Shown here in pieces: positions 1 through 8,303 of a stretch of 34,168 bases of DNA. A program made the position numbers and the translations under genes. Under the pieces are notes generated by a model, which was not told the DNA's origin, searched no databases, and saw only the letters and a list, made by a program, of their open reading frames with translations. The stretch lies in the NCBI GenBank assembly GCA_002705995.1, contig PAJI01000005.1, positions 100,050-134,217 on the forward strand, in the 5' to 3' direction. Source of the DNA: Crocinitomicaceae bacterium. Its GTDB lineage: Bacteria; Bacteroidota; Bacteroidia; Flavobacteriales_G; Salibacteraceae. The stretch's first letter is position 1; every line of letters begins with the position of its first letter.

Positions 1-752
1 AAATGCTCTCCGGTTTTCATAAAATGCTTGATTTCATTAAAAATCCAAGGGTAACCAATTGTAGCTCTGCCAATCATAATACCATCAATACCGTATTTGT
101 CGCGATACTCAACCGCTTTTTCAGGAGTAGTAATATCTCCGTTGCCAAAAACAGGAATGTGCATTCTTGGGTTTTTCTTGACTTCTGAAATTAATGTCCA
201 GTCGGCATCTCCTTTGTACATCTGTTTTCGGGTTCTACCATGAATGGAAATTGCTTTAATTCCAACATCTTGTAAGCGCTCTGCTACTTCAACAATATAT
301 TTCGAGTTGTCATCCCATCCCAAACGTGTTTTTACAGTAACAGGGAGGTTTGTAGCTTTTACAATAGCTTCCGTAAGCTGAACCATTTTAGGAATATCCT
401 GTAGAATTCCTGCACCTGCACCTTTGCTAGTTACTTTTTTAACAGGACATCCAAAGTTGATGTCAATAATATCAGGATTAGTTTGCTCAGTAATTCGGGT
501 GGCTTCAACCATTGATTCCAAATCACTGCCAAAAATTTGAATGCCTACCGGGCGCTCGGTTTCGTAAATGTCTAACTTCTGAACACTCTTAGCCGCATCT
601 CGAATCAATCCTTCTGAAGAGATAAATTCAGTATACATTAAATCTGCTCCGTTTTCTTTACACAACGTACGGAAGGGAGGGTCACTTACGTCTTCCATTG
701 GAGCAAGCAATAAAGGAAACTCCCCCAATTCTATGTCGGCTATCTTTACCAT
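1..752 (-). CDS. dusB: tRNA-dihydrouridine synthase DusB (C-terminus cut by window edge)
   Basis: FMN-dependent enzyme that reduces uridine to dihydrouridine in the tRNA D-loop, in the cytoplasm. About 250 residues are visible. The N-terminal TIM barrel begins with the flavin-site segment LLLAPMEDVSDPPFR (residues 14-28). The catalytic Cys102 lies in NFGCPVKK, and the later segments KTRLGWDD and HGRTRKQMYKGDADW are typical of DusB. Roughly 80 C-terminal residues lie beyond the left edge. The ATG at 752-750 gives the usual DusB N-terminus. The gene diverges from the CPBP protease gene with 39 bp between starts, and a consensus -7 element sits 18 bp upstream. Family assignment is certain; DusB rather than DusA or DusC is a judgement from overall similarity. 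Confidence 0.95.
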   Translation of the reverse strand, partial: MVKIADIELGEFPLLLAPMEDVSDPPFRTLCKENGADLMYTEFISSEGLIRDAAKSVQKLDIYETERPVGIQIFGSDLESMVEATRITEQTNPDIIDINFGCPVKKVTSKGAGAGILQDIPKMVQLTEAIVKATNLPVTVKTRLGWDDNSKYIVEVAERLQDVGIKAISIHGRTRKQMYKGDADWTLISEVKKNPRMHIPVFGNGDITTPEKAVEYRDKYGIDGIMIGRATIGYPWIFNEIKHFMKTGEH

Positions 753-769
753 TGATTAATTTCGAGCCT

Positions 770-778
770 GCAAAATTA
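770..778 (-). promoter_or_regulatory. -7 promoter element of dusB
   Basis: TAATTTTGC on the minus strand matches the Bacteroidota consensus TAnnTTTG exactly. The inferred transcription start is near 763, giving a leader of about 11 nt before the dusB ATG. The 14 bp TTTGCAGGCTCGAA starting inside this box recur at the trhO promoter (30004-30017). The start site is inferred, not observed. Confidence 0.6.
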
Positions 779-791
779 CGAAACAGTTTCC

Positions 792-1733
792 ATGAAATTA
801 AATAGTGTTTTATCTACGACAAGTTCTCCTGCAAGACTTGCTTACTTGTTAATGTTTGCTCTGGTTGGAGCAATTCTTTTCTCATTGCTGGGCTTTGTTC
901 TTATTTTCTTTTTTCAGGGAATGGATGTTATGAATGTTTTTGCTCCCGGAAGAGACCTTTCTGATCCCGGAGTTAGCGGAAGTTTGAAATTATTTCAAAT
1001 TTTAAGCAGCATTGGGACATTCGTCTTTCCGGCATTGCTAGCGGCTGTTTTGTTTAACAATACATCTTGGACCAATTATTTATCATTAAAAAGAGTAAGT
1101 GATTTTAGGCTGGTATTTGTTGCTGTATTTGCCATGCTAACAGCACTTCCTGTGGTAAATTATTTGGGATGGCTAAATGGTCAAATGAATTTTCCGGAGT
1201 CATTAAAATTTGTTGAAGATTGGATGCGAGAAATGGAAGAGTCCAATCAAAACTTGATAGAGCAACTTTTGGTAATGAAGACCCCGATAGATTTTGCTCT
1301 GAATTTATTCATGATAGCAATTGTTCCCGCAGTTGGAGAAGAACTCTTGTTCAGAGGTGTCTTGCAAAAAGAACTTATAAAATGGTTTAAGAATAAACAT
1401 GTTGGTATATGGCTGTCCGCAATTATTTTTAGTGCTATTCATTTTCAGTTTTTGGGTTTTATTCCAAGAATGATGATGGGAGCCTTATTTGGTTACGTAT
1501 TAAGTTGGACAGGAAGCCTTAGGTTACCAATAATAATGCACTTTATTAATAATGGGATAGCGCTGGGTTTAGTTTTCCTGATTGATCTGAACAAGCTACC
1601 GGAAGAAACCGAAGATATTGGAGCATTAGAAGGCCAGTGGCCAGGAGTGCTATTTGCATTCTCTCTTTGCGTTGTATTATTGGCCTTGATCAAACGCATG
1701 GGAAAGGCAGAAAAAAAAGCCGACATTGAATAA
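792..1733 (+). CDS. CPBP family intramembrane metalloprotease
   Basis: Integral membrane protein of 313 residues in the CAAX protease/bacteriocin-processing (CPBP, Rce1-like) family. The family motifs are all present: the glutamate pair with arginine, EELLFR (Glu183, Glu184, Arg188); the FxxxH motif FSAIH (His217); and the third motif HFINN (His250, Asn253/254). Hydrophobic segments are visible near 17-42, 67-88, 105-127, 167-182, 205-222, 226-240 and 280-302. The substrate is unknown; members cleave prenylated proteins, process peptides or act in immunity and stress. The ATG at 792 follows the divergent dusB promoter region. The stop codon lies inside the loop of a strong terminator, so the gene is monocistronic. 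Confidence 0.9.
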   Translation: MKLNSVLSTTSSPARLAYLLMFALVGAILFSLLGFVLIFFFQGMDVMNVFAPGRDLSDPGVSGSLKLFQILSSIGTFVFPALLAAVLFNNTSWTNYLSLKRVSDFRLVFVAVFAMLTALPVVNYLGWLNGQMNFPESLKFVEDWMREMEESNQNLIEQLLVMKTPIDFALNLFMIAIVPAVGEELLFRGVLQKELIKWFKNKHVGIWLSAIIFSAIHFQFLGFIPRMMMGALFGYVLSWTGSLRLPIIMHFINNGIALGLVFLIDLNKLPEETEDIGALEGQWPGVLFAFSLCVVLLALIKRMGKAEKKADIE

Positions 1734-1746
1734 TGTCGGCTTTTTT
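1711..1746. terminator. Bidirectional terminator between CPBP protease and exbD genes
   Basis: Perfect 9-bp stem GCCGACATT / AATGTCGGC (1719-1727 with 1732-1740) with a GAAT loop. It is followed by six T on the plus strand and preceded by eight A, which become a T-tract on the minus strand. It can end both converging transcripts. The TAA stop of the CPBP gene (1731-1733) lies at the loop. Confidence 0.9.
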
Positions 1747-1774
1747 CAACAGTTATTTATTTTAACTAAATGAA

Positions 1775-2236
1775 TTAGTCTTCTTTTTCAAAGGCTGCAT
1801 AACTGATCTTAAGGGCCTGTGCTAAACGAAGTTCTTGCTTCACATCAGTTACAATACCCATTTTAGTTGCTTTGTCAACTTTTAATGACGTTGTGATCAG
1901 AGGTATCTCAGCCTCCACTTTTGTGGTACGAAATGTTTCAACTGCAGGACGAACATCATTGATGTCAGCAATTGCATCATTTAATTGTACACGAGATGCT
2001 GTACCATACAATGAAGGATCCATAGGTTCCCCAATGTAGATGTAAAATACCAATGATTTGTTTTCAAGTTTTTCTACTTCTGATGCAGATGGTTGTTCAA
2101 CTTCAACAAGCACATCTGTTTCACGCATTACTGTAGTAACCATGAAAAAGAAAAGTAGCATAAATACAATATCAGGTAAAGACGCAGTTGATATTGCCGG
2201 TGTTCCTTTTTGCTTATCTGGTTTAAACTTTGACAT
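1775..2236 (-). CDS. ExbD/TolR family biopolymer transport protein (second copy in operon)
   Basis: Inner-membrane subunit (153 residues) of an ExbB-ExbD or TolQ-TolR proton-driven complex that powers outer-membrane processes. It has a short cytoplasmic N-terminus, one membrane helix (about 20-38) and a periplasmic domain. The helix carries the family's proton-path aspartate, Asp22 in LPDIVFMLLFF. It is last of a four-gene operon, starting 1 nt after the stop of the upstream exbD. The start is well supported by AGGAGG at 2245-2250, eight bases upstream and encoded within the last codons of the preceding gene, which suggests translational coupling. Two unequal ExbD copies per operon are common in Bacteroidota and probably form a mixed pore. 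Confidence 0.93.
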   Translation of the reverse strand: MSKFKPDKQKGTPAISTASLPDIVFMLLFFFMVTTVMRETDVLVEVEQPSASEVEKLENKSLVFYIYIGEPMDPSLYGTASRVQLNDAIADINDVRPAVETFRTTKVEAEIPLITTSLKVDKATKMGIVTDVKQELRLAQALKISYAAFEKED

Positions 2237-2237
2237 A

Positions 2238-2825
2238 TCAATTACCTCCTACATCTTTTGGTTCTGCTTCTGAAATTCGTTGAGGGTAGACCGCTCGAAT
2301 GGCTTTCACCTTTTCTTCTTCTCCACGCTCAAGTAGTTCATCGTACGATGTGTTGAACTCACTTTTAGCTAGTTCATTACGAACTTCGCTATAAGCTGCT
2401 GCCAACTCATTTTGTACCTGAATGTACAGATCATATGAAGTTCCTTTATCGTTTTGAAGAGAAATTACCTGTTTTGAAACAGGAACTTCACCCAACAAAG
2501 GAATGGTTTTAACTCTTTTTTCCGGTAAATCCGAAAGGTTATTAGGATTAACAATAAACTCTTTGGCTGCCGCTCTCAAATCTTTAATATCCATCAATTG
2601 GCCTTCAACCAATAATTGATCATTGGCATTGGCAAGCACAACAAATACGTTACGCTCTTTGATGGGGGGAGGATCTGGTTGATTCTCCAAAATGGGCGGT
2701 GGCAATTTCCTCATTAAACCAAAGCTTGAATCCATGGTTGTCGTTACAAGGAAAAACACCAAGAGCAAGAAGGCAATGTCTGCCATCGAACTAGCGTTAA
2801 TCTCCGGTGCTTCTTTTCTAGCCAT
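2238..2825 (-). CDS. ExbD/TolR family biopolymer transport protein (first copy in operon)
   Basis: ExbD-like subunit of 195 residues, longer than the neighbouring copy. One membrane helix lies near residues 14-31, with Asp16 in SMADIAFLLLVFF as the conserved protonatable residue. A proline-rich stretch (LPPPILENQPDPPP) follows and probably spans the periplasm. The C-terminal extension beyond the usual ExbD fold (about 150-195) is charged and predicted helical. It starts 4 nt after the small membrane protein and ends 1 nt before the next exbD. It presumably works with the ExbB homologue encoded first in the operon; the energised outer-membrane target is unknown. Confidence 0.93.
   Translation of the reverse strand: MARKEAPEINASSMADIAFLLLVFFLVTTTMDSSFGLMRKLPPPILENQPDPPPIKERNVFVVLANANDQLLVEGQLMDIKDLRAAAKEFIVNPNNLSDLPEKRVKTIPLLGEVPVSKQVISLQNDKGTSYDLYIQVQNELAAAYSEVRNELAKSEFNTSYDELLERGEEEKVKAIRAVYPQRISEAEPKDVGGN
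2245..2250 (-). promoter_or_regulatory. Strong ribosome binding site for second exbD
   Basis: AGGAGG on the minus strand, 8 nt before the ATG and inside the last codons of the upstream exbD. Full-length Shine-Dalgarno sequences are uncommon in Bacteroidota, so this one probably fixes the stoichiometry of the two ExbD proteins. Confidence 0.6.
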
Positions 2826-2829
2826 ATTA

Positions 2830-3231
2830 TTACTTAATTAATCTTGCTACTAATGAATAGATAATCGTTACAATTGATAGTGCTAGCATTAAGTAAAGCA
2901 TGTAAAGCATGGCTCCTGAAAATTGAGATACAGAGTTTGTAACCCCTTCAAGTGCTTGTGCTTCACTAACACTGTCATCTGCTATGCCATAGCCAGCAGC
3001 AAATAAAATTGCTAAACCACCTACGCCAATTGCTATGGTTTTAATCGCTTGTGGACGATGAATCAAACCAAATACCGAACCTGCAAGAATTCCTACGATT
3101 GCTAATACTGATAACACGTATGAATACACGATAAAAGGCTCGAATTTCTCAGCAATTACAGCTGCAAAGAATAATGCAACCCCAATAGCGATGAGCACAT
3201 ACATTAGATATGTTGCTATTTTATTTTGCAT
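2830..3231 (-). CDS. Small membrane protein of exbB-exbD operon, function unknown
   Basis: Protein of 133 residues with hydrophobic segments at about 7-27, 36-57, 64-84 and 107-130, so three to four membrane helices and almost no soluble domain. No catalytic motif is visible. It lies between the ExbB and ExbD homologues, 6 nt after exbB and 4 nt before exbD. A small membrane protein in this position is a recurrent feature of Bacteroidota exb operons, so a structural or accessory role in the energising complex is a reasonable inference. No biochemical function can be assigned. Confidence 0.8.
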   Translation of the reverse strand: MQNKIATYLMYVLIAIGVALFFAAVIAEKFEPFIVYSYVLSVLAIVGILAGSVFGLIHRPQAIKTIAIGVGGLAILFAAGYGIADDSVSEAQALEGVTNSVSQFSGAMLYMLYLMLALSIVTIIYSLVARLIK

Positions 3232-3237
3232 GGGAGC

Positions 3238-4083
3238 TTATTTTTTTGATTGTTCGTACTTAACTAAAATATCAATCAAAGAGATTGAAGCATCTTCCAT
3301 TTCGTTAGTTAAACTATCAACTTTAGAAACGATATAGTTGTAGAAAATTTGAAGGATCATTGCTACCAAAAGACCTGAAAGTGTAGTAATAAGTGCCACA
3401 CCAATACCACCGGCAACAATACCCGGAGAAATGTTGTTTGCTGCTGCAATTGCATCAAATGCACCGATCATACCAAGTACAGTACCAAAGAAACCAAGCA
3501 TTGGCGCAAGAGCGATAAAAAGTGAAATCCATGAAAGGTTACGCTCCATGTTACCAACTTGTACTGATCCGTATGAAATTACTGATTTTTCAACCATTTC
3601 AATTCCTTCAGTAGAACGGTCAAGACCTTGGTAGAAAATGCTTGCTACAGGACCTCTTGTGTTTCTACAAACTTCTTTAGCAGCTTCAACTCCACCTTTG
3701 TTCAAAGCAGACTCAACTTCGTTTAGTAATTTTTTAGTATTTGTTGTTGACATAGAAAGATAAAGCACACGCTCAATAACGATTGCTAAACCTAAAATCA
3801 AACAAACAAGAACCATGGCCATGAAAATAGGACCACCAGCAATAAATTTGTCTTTAATAAATTGATGAACAGAAGTCTCTTCGATTACTTCGGTTTCAGT
3901 GCTCACTTCTTCAACACTTGCGGGCTCTTCTTCTTCAACTTCTGTTGATACTGCTGCTGCGGTAGTGTCTTCTACTGCTGTAGTATCGGGTGATGATGCT
4001 TCGCCTTCAGGTTGAGCATTAGCTGTAAACGCTCCGAAAGTTAAAATTCCGGCTACAGTCAGTAAAGCAATTAATTTTTTCAT
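3238..4083 (-). CDS. ExbB/TolQ/MotA family proton channel protein with N-terminal signal and acidic linker
   Basis: Proton-channel subunit of 281 residues. A signal-like N-terminus (residues 1-23, ending TANA before Gln) leads into a low-complexity acidic Thr/Glu/Ser linker (about 26-72). The ExbB core follows, with helices near 84-104, 168-190 and 205-232. The core shows the family pattern around GLDRSTEGIEMVEK, LAPMLGFFGTVLGMIGAF and GIGVALITTLSGL. An in-frame upstream ATG at 4149 exists, but the ATG at 4083 gives a clean signal peptide and is preferred. It is the first gene of the exbB-hypothetical-exbD-exbD operon. The N-terminal signal and linker are absent from E. coli ExbB but usual in Bacteroidota. 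Confidence 0.93.
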   Translation of the reverse strand: MKKLIALLTVAGILTFGAFTANAQPEGEASSPDTTAVEDTTAAAVSTEVEEEEPASVEEVSTETEVIEETSVHQFIKDKFIAGGPIFMAMVLVCLILGLAIVIERVLYLSMSTTNTKKLLNEVESALNKGGVEAAKEVCRNTRGPVASIFYQGLDRSTEGIEMVEKSVISYGSVQVGNMERNLSWISLFIALAPMLGFFGTVLGMIGAFDAIAAANNISPGIVAGGIGVALITTLSGLLVAMILQIFYNYIVSKVDSLTNEMEDASISLIDILVKYEQSKK

Positions 4084-4335
4084 AACTGTTGATTTTGAAA
4101 AATTACTGTTTTCTAAGTTTATAGATAGATTTAAAAAATTTACGTTCAATTAGGAATTATTCTCATAATATCCTTTGTGCTTTTTGTAGTTGAACCAAGC
4201 TTTTTCTTTAGTAACCAATAGGTTAAAATGTCTTTTAGCTTAGAACCGTTCAAAATTAGCGCGACTAAACTACAAAAAAATTATATTCACTAAATCAGCT
4301 TAATGTTCTTCTTAATTTTTCCTTAAACTACGCCA
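4084..4335 (-). promoter_or_regulatory. Intergenic leader and promoter region of exb operon
   Basis: This 252-bp stretch separates the GT-C/TPR gene from exbB. TAATTTTG on the minus strand at 4258-4251 matches the TAnnTTTG -7 consensus. A TTTG lies 14 bp upstream of it, which is shorter than the usual spacing. Use of this element would give a leader of about 160 nt. I see no GC-rich hairpin with a T-tract, so the upstream operon may read through. Confidence 0.45.
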
Positions 4336-6438
4336 TTATTGGGGGTTCTGCGAATTCTTCTCAAGTTGTTGAATTCTTGCATTATAGCGGTTGAAGTTTT
4401 CTCTGTCTCCGGTATTGTAACAAATAGAAGCAAGGTTGCGCAATAGTATTAAATTATTCGGAACCTTTTTAACAGCGATCTCAAAATAAGTACGAGCCTC
4501 ATTTAATTTACCTTGTTGTGCATATAACGTTCCGATATTCATTAATACATCTGCATTTTCAGGTGCAAGCTGATAGGCTTTTAACAAATATTGCTCAGAT
4601 TGTCTCGCGTCTTGTAAATACCTCCCGTATGTCATACCCAACACGTTGTATACGCTAAAATCGTTGGGATAGTATGTCATTGTTTTTTTTAATAATGCAA
4701 TGCCAGCGTCAAATTGCTGTTTTTCAATTTGTTTTTGTGCAATACTAATATTGTAGTTTAATGCGGCTTTGTTTTCAAAAAAAGGATTGACACTTGCCAG
4801 TTGCAGAAAGTAATGAGATGAATGATCGTATTCTTTGAGCTCATAATAGGCCTTTCCAAGCAAGATCAAAGCTTGGGCATATTTAGAGTGTATTTGAGCT
4901 GATTTCTCAAGAACGGGAATTGCTTCATACAATAGCCTTTGCTTTTCTTCAGGGTTCGCTGTATTGTAAGCTTTTTGAATATACTGTACACCAGCACTCA
5001 TTTTTACTTTGGCGCTTCCTTCAGAGATTTTTAAATCTGTTAAAGCCAGGGTGTTGTCGTTTTTCCAAGCTTGATTTCTGGCAATTGTTTTAACACTAAA
5101 GGCAATTAAGACAAACCCAAGTACCCCAGCAATGATGCGCGATTTTGAAAGGTTAATTGATGGTGCCCATTGTACAATATAATAGCCTAAAATAAGTGAG
5201 AGACCAGCTGTAGGGATATACAAGAAACGTTCGTTCATAAATACTCCCACAGGAAATAGTACATTGGAAACTAGTGCTAGTGTTCCAAAATACCACAAGA
5301 TACCATAGCTAAGAACAGACTTTTTAAGCAAGCCTGAAATTGTCAAAATAAGTAATCCGAGTAATATAACAAGTGTAATAAAAACGGCTGGCTCTGACCA
5401 TGAAGCATAGTGTTGTTCGGCTGGTATGAATGGAAGGTGGAATGGATAATAATCATGTGTTAAAGGATGCGGAAAGAAAGAGAGTTTGAGATAAGCTCCG
5501 ATTGTTAATACAATGGTGGCTAGCCTTTCAGAAGGTGTAGCCAATAGAAAAGGGTCATTCATTAATTCATTAGGAGAATTACTTTCTCCGTTCAATACTG
5601 AAAACCTAATGGCTACATAAATAAAGAAAACAATAATAACGGTGGCTGAAGGAATTAGTATTCGATTAATGTCTGCCTTTCGAAAATAATAGGCTGTTAA
5701 AGGAAACAGAATTAAAAACGGGGCTGTTGTTTCTTTTGAAAAAATAGATAGTGCAAAAAATAATCCAGTGTAAATAAGGTGTTTTTGGTGTTTAACATCG
5801 ATGTAGTTAAGAAAATGAATGCCTGAAATTAGGATAAACAAAAAGCTTAAAATTTCATCTCTACCTTTAATGTTAGCAACAACCTCAGTATGTAGAGGGT
5901 GGCAAATAAAAATGAGTGTTGCAACAAAAGGAACATTCCAAAACCATTTTTGGTCTTTTATAGGAAATAGTTTTTGAAGAAATAAAAAGAGAAAAGCACC
6001 TGTAAGGCCATAAAGCAATGCATTAATGATATGACTTATACCAGGATTGTCACCAAAAAGGCCATATTCTATAGAGTGTGTAACCATTGTTATAGGACGA
6101 TAACGACCACCACTTACAAGATTCTTGTTTCCTATCGTTTCCACATCAACACCATAGTTTTTTGCCCAAAAACCATTCATCGAGTCGTAAAAGAAATGCT
6201 TAAATATGCCACTGAAACCTTGCTCTGTAATTTGATTACCTGTAATAACAATCTTGTCGTCCAAAGCATAGTCATAAGTAATTGTTTGGGCATAAAGCAT
6301 AAAGCCCAAAATTAAAATGACCAAAAGGGGCTGAGAAAAAGTTGAGAAATCTGTTTTTAGTGAAGCTAGTTTCGGTTCAACTACTGGTTGTTCTGTTGAT
6401 TTCGGTTTTTGTGGCTGCTGTTTTTTCTTTCTGGCCAT
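4336..6438 (-). CDS. Multi-pass membrane GT-C-like protein with C-terminal TPR repeats
   Basis: Protein of 700 residues. The N-terminus is Lys/Gln-rich and cytoplasmic, followed by about ten hydrophobic segments (roughly residues 34-465). From about residue 476 a tetratricopeptide domain runs to the end, with repeats such as AQALILLGKAYYELKEY, FSVYNVLGMTYGRYLQ and ADVLMNIGTLYAQQGKLNEA. An acidic pair in the first external loop (YALDDKIVI) and the segment GGRYRPITMV resemble GT-C glycosyltransferases of the TMTC/O-mannosyltransferase type. It is third of a tatD-asparaginase operon, 7 nt after the asparaginase. A protein-glycosylation role is inference; sugar donor and target are unknown. Confidence 0.8.
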   Translation of the reverse strand: MARKKKQQPQKPKSTEQPVVEPKLASLKTDFSTFSQPLLVILILGFMLYAQTITYDYALDDKIVITGNQITEQGFSGIFKHFFYDSMNGFWAKNYGVDVETIGNKNLVSGGRYRPITMVTHSIEYGLFGDNPGISHIINALLYGLTGAFLFLFLQKLFPIKDQKWFWNVPFVATLIFICHPLHTEVVANIKGRDEILSFLFILISGIHFLNYIDVKHQKHLIYTGLFFALSIFSKETTAPFLILFPLTAYYFRKADINRILIPSATVIIVFFIYVAIRFSVLNGESNSPNELMNDPFLLATPSERLATIVLTIGAYLKLSFFPHPLTHDYYPFHLPFIPAEQHYASWSEPAVFITLVILLGLLILTISGLLKKSVLSYGILWYFGTLALVSNVLFPVGVFMNERFLYIPTAGLSLILGYYIVQWAPSINLSKSRIIAGVLGFVLIAFSVKTIARNQAWKNDNTLALTDLKISEGSAKVKMSAGVQYIQKAYNTANPEEKQRLLYEAIPVLEKSAQIHSKYAQALILLGKAYYELKEYDHSSHYFLQLASVNPFFENKAALNYNISIAQKQIEKQQFDAGIALLKKTMTYYPNDFSVYNVLGMTYGRYLQDARQSEQYLLKAYQLAPENADVLMNIGTLYAQQGKLNEARTYFEIAVKKVPNNLILLRNLASICYNTGDRENFNRYNARIQQLEKNSQNPQ

Positions 6439-6445
6439 AAAGCAA

Positions 6446-7477
6446 TTAAATGGTCATTTCACCCCTAAGTGAGGTATTCATTGCATCAATAATTACGTCT
6501 TCGTCAAGATTTGCTCCGGTAAGATACATCAATTTCGAAAGGGCAGCTTCGGTTGTAATATCTCTACCGCTAATAACTCCCATTTCAAGGAGAGCCATAC
6601 TGGTTTCATATCTTCCTTGCTCTACTTTTCCAGTATGACACTGTGTTACATTATAGATGAATTTACCAGCATCAATTGATTTTTGAATGGCCTCTAAAAA
6701 CCAATTATAGGTAGGTGCATTGCCAGACCCAAATGTCTTAAGTACAATTCCTTGAATATTGGGGGCTTCTAAAATTGCCGTTACAATTTTTGGGCTAATT
6801 CCCGGAAATAGAAAAAGAAGGGCTACATTGTCACTAAACCATTGGTTGACTTTTAAAGGTAGACCCGTTGGCGTCCAGATGTTCGCCTGATTGTATTTTA
6901 TGTGTACACCGGCTTCTGCTAAAACAGGGTAATTCGGTGAGTCAAATGCTTCAAAATTTTCAGCGCTAAACTTGTGCGTACGGTTTCCTCTGTAAAGTTT
7001 ATACTCAAAGTAAACAGCAACTTCAGGAACCATGGGTAACCCGTTTTCATTACGGGCAGCAGCAATTTCAATTGCCGTTAAAAAATTCTCTTTTCCATCT
7101 GTTCTGATAACCCCAATAGGAAGTTGACTTCCGGTAAGAATAACCGGTTTGCTCAAATTTTCCAGAACAAAGCTCAAGGCAGAAGCTGTATAAGCCATAG
7201 TGTCTGAACCGTGTAGAATAACAAAACCATCATAGTCATCATAGTTTTGCTCAATCATTCTACCAAGGGCTACCCAAATAACTGGATTCATATTGCTGGA
7301 ATCTACAGGGTTGTCAATGGCTATAGAGTCTAACTCAATATTGAATTTTGTAAGCTCAGGAATTTGATTGGTTAGGTGCGTAAAATCAAATGGCTGAAGC
7401 ATTTTTGTTGTAGGCTCTTCTACCATTCCGATAGTACCACCGGTATAGATAATCAATATTTTAGGTGTCACTCCCAT
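6446..7477 (-). CDS. ansA: Type I (cytoplasmic) L-asparaginase
   Basis: Hydrolyses L-asparagine to aspartate and ammonia. At 343 residues it is close to E. coli AnsA length, and there is no signal peptide. The first catalytic threonine is in YTGGTIGM (Thr15). The second lies in HGSDTMAYTA (Asp92, Thr93), followed by the conserved lysine region RTDGKENFLTA. The ATG overlaps the tatD stop by one base (TAATG), indicating translational coupling. A glutaminase side activity cannot be excluded. Confidence 0.94.
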   Translation of the reverse strand: MGVTPKILIIYTGGTIGMVEEPTTKMLQPFDFTHLTNQIPELTKFNIELDSIAIDNPVDSSNMNPVIWVALGRMIEQNYDDYDGFVILHGSDTMAYTASALSFVLENLSKPVILTGSQLPIGVIRTDGKENFLTAIEIAAARNENGLPMVPEVAVYFEYKLYRGNRTHKFSAENFEAFDSPNYPVLAEAGVHIKYNQANIWTPTGLPLKVNQWFSDNVALLFLFPGISPKIVTAILEAPNIQGIVLKTFGSGNAPTYNWFLEAIQKSIDAGKFIYNVTQCHTGKVEQGRYETSMALLEMGVISGRDITTEAALSKLMYLTGANLDEDVIIDAMNTSLRGEMTI

Positions 7478-8247
7478 TATACCTTAAAAACTGAGTTGGC
7501 ATTGTTTGTTGTAACTTCTGCTACGTGTTCAATACTGGTTTCGTGGAGATCTGCTACTTTTTGGGCAACTATTCGGGTGTAAGCACTTTCATTGCGCTTG
7601 CCGCGATAAGGTGTTGGAGTAAGGTAAGGAGCATCTGTTTCTAATACAAGTTGATCAAGCGGAATATCTTTAACAACCTTATCTAATCCTGAATTTTTGA
7701 ACGTTACAACACCACCTATCCCCATGTAAAAACCACCGTAATTCATGATGTGTTTAGCTTGTTCAATAGTTCCGGTAAAACAATGAAAAATACCAAAAAG
7801 GCGCTCATCATTCATTTCATCAACAATTTCGAAAATCTCATCAAAAGATTCTCTGGCATGAATGATTATAGGAAGTTGCATTTCTTTGGCCCATTCGATT
7901 TGCTTTCTGAAAGCTTCTTGCTGTGCCTTGAAAAATGTTTTATCCCAATAAAGGTCAATACCAATTTCGCCTACAGCACAATATTTACCAGTATCTAGCT
8001 CTGCTTTTACATGGGCAAGTTCTTCGGCTACATTTTCATTGACAGAACACGGATGTAGCCCCATCATGGGGAAACAACGTTGCGGATATTTTTCTGCAAG
8101 TGCATTTACTTGTGCGGTAGAAGATTTATCGATGTTGGGTAAGAAAATACGGTCAACACCAGCTTCTGTAGCACGAGACATTACTTCATCAATATCTTCT
8201 TGAAAGACATCGAGGTAAATATGCGAATGCGTATCAGTAATCATCAT
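7477..8247 (-). CDS. tatD: TatD family metal-dependent hydrolase (DNase)
   Basis: TIM-barrel metallohydrolase of 256 residues, the usual TatD/YcfH/YjjV size. Metal ligands are visible: HSH (His7, His9), Glu94 in GEIGID, His130 in IIIHAR, His155 in FHCFTG and Asp205 in LETDAPYL. Members act as 3'-5' exonucleases and AP endonucleases or as D-aminoacyl-tRNA deacylases; this protein cannot be placed more finely. Two ATGs stand at the start (8247 and 8244). A -7 element ends only 4 bp before the first, so the mRNA may be almost leaderless. It is first in an operon with ansA and the TPR membrane protein. Confidence 0.93.
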   Translation of the reverse strand: MMITDTHSHIYLDVFQEDIDEVMSRATEAGVDRIFLPNIDKSSTAQVNALAEKYPQRCFPMMGLHPCSVNENVAEELAHVKAELDTGKYCAVGEIGIDLYWDKTFFKAQQEAFRKQIEWAKEMQLPIIIHARESFDEIFEIVDEMNDERLFGIFHCFTGTIEQAKHIMNYGGFYMGIGGVVTFKNSGLDKVVKDIPLDQLVLETDAPYLTPTPYRGKRNESAYTRIVAQKVADLHETSIEHVAEVTTNNANSVFKV

Positions 8248-8251
8248 CGGT

Positions 8252-8259
8252 CAAAATTA
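8252..8259 (-). promoter_or_regulatory. -7 promoter element directly before tatD
   Basis: TAATTTTG on the minus strand fits TAnnTTTG exactly. It ends 4 bp before the tatD ATG, so a start 4-7 nt downstream would fall at the first or second ATG and give a leaderless message. In AT-rich DNA this could be a chance match. Confidence 0.35.
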
Positions 8260-8283
8260 AAAATCGATAGTTGGTAACCGATG

Positions 8284-8303
8284 AAAAAAGGAAAACCTTT
8301 TTT
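8284..8303 (-). terminator. Weak terminator-like hairpin at end of purQ
   Basis: Perfect inverted repeat AAAAAAGG / CCTTTTTT with a four-base loop. It gives six T at its 3' end on the minus strand and overlaps the purQ stop codon by two bases. Only two G-C pairs are present, so it is weak. Confidence 0.35.

Noticed and set aside
4084-4149. 22-residue upstream extension of the ExbB homologue
   Set aside because: It would bury the signal peptide behind a polar stretch; MKKLIALL at 4083 is a normal signal start.
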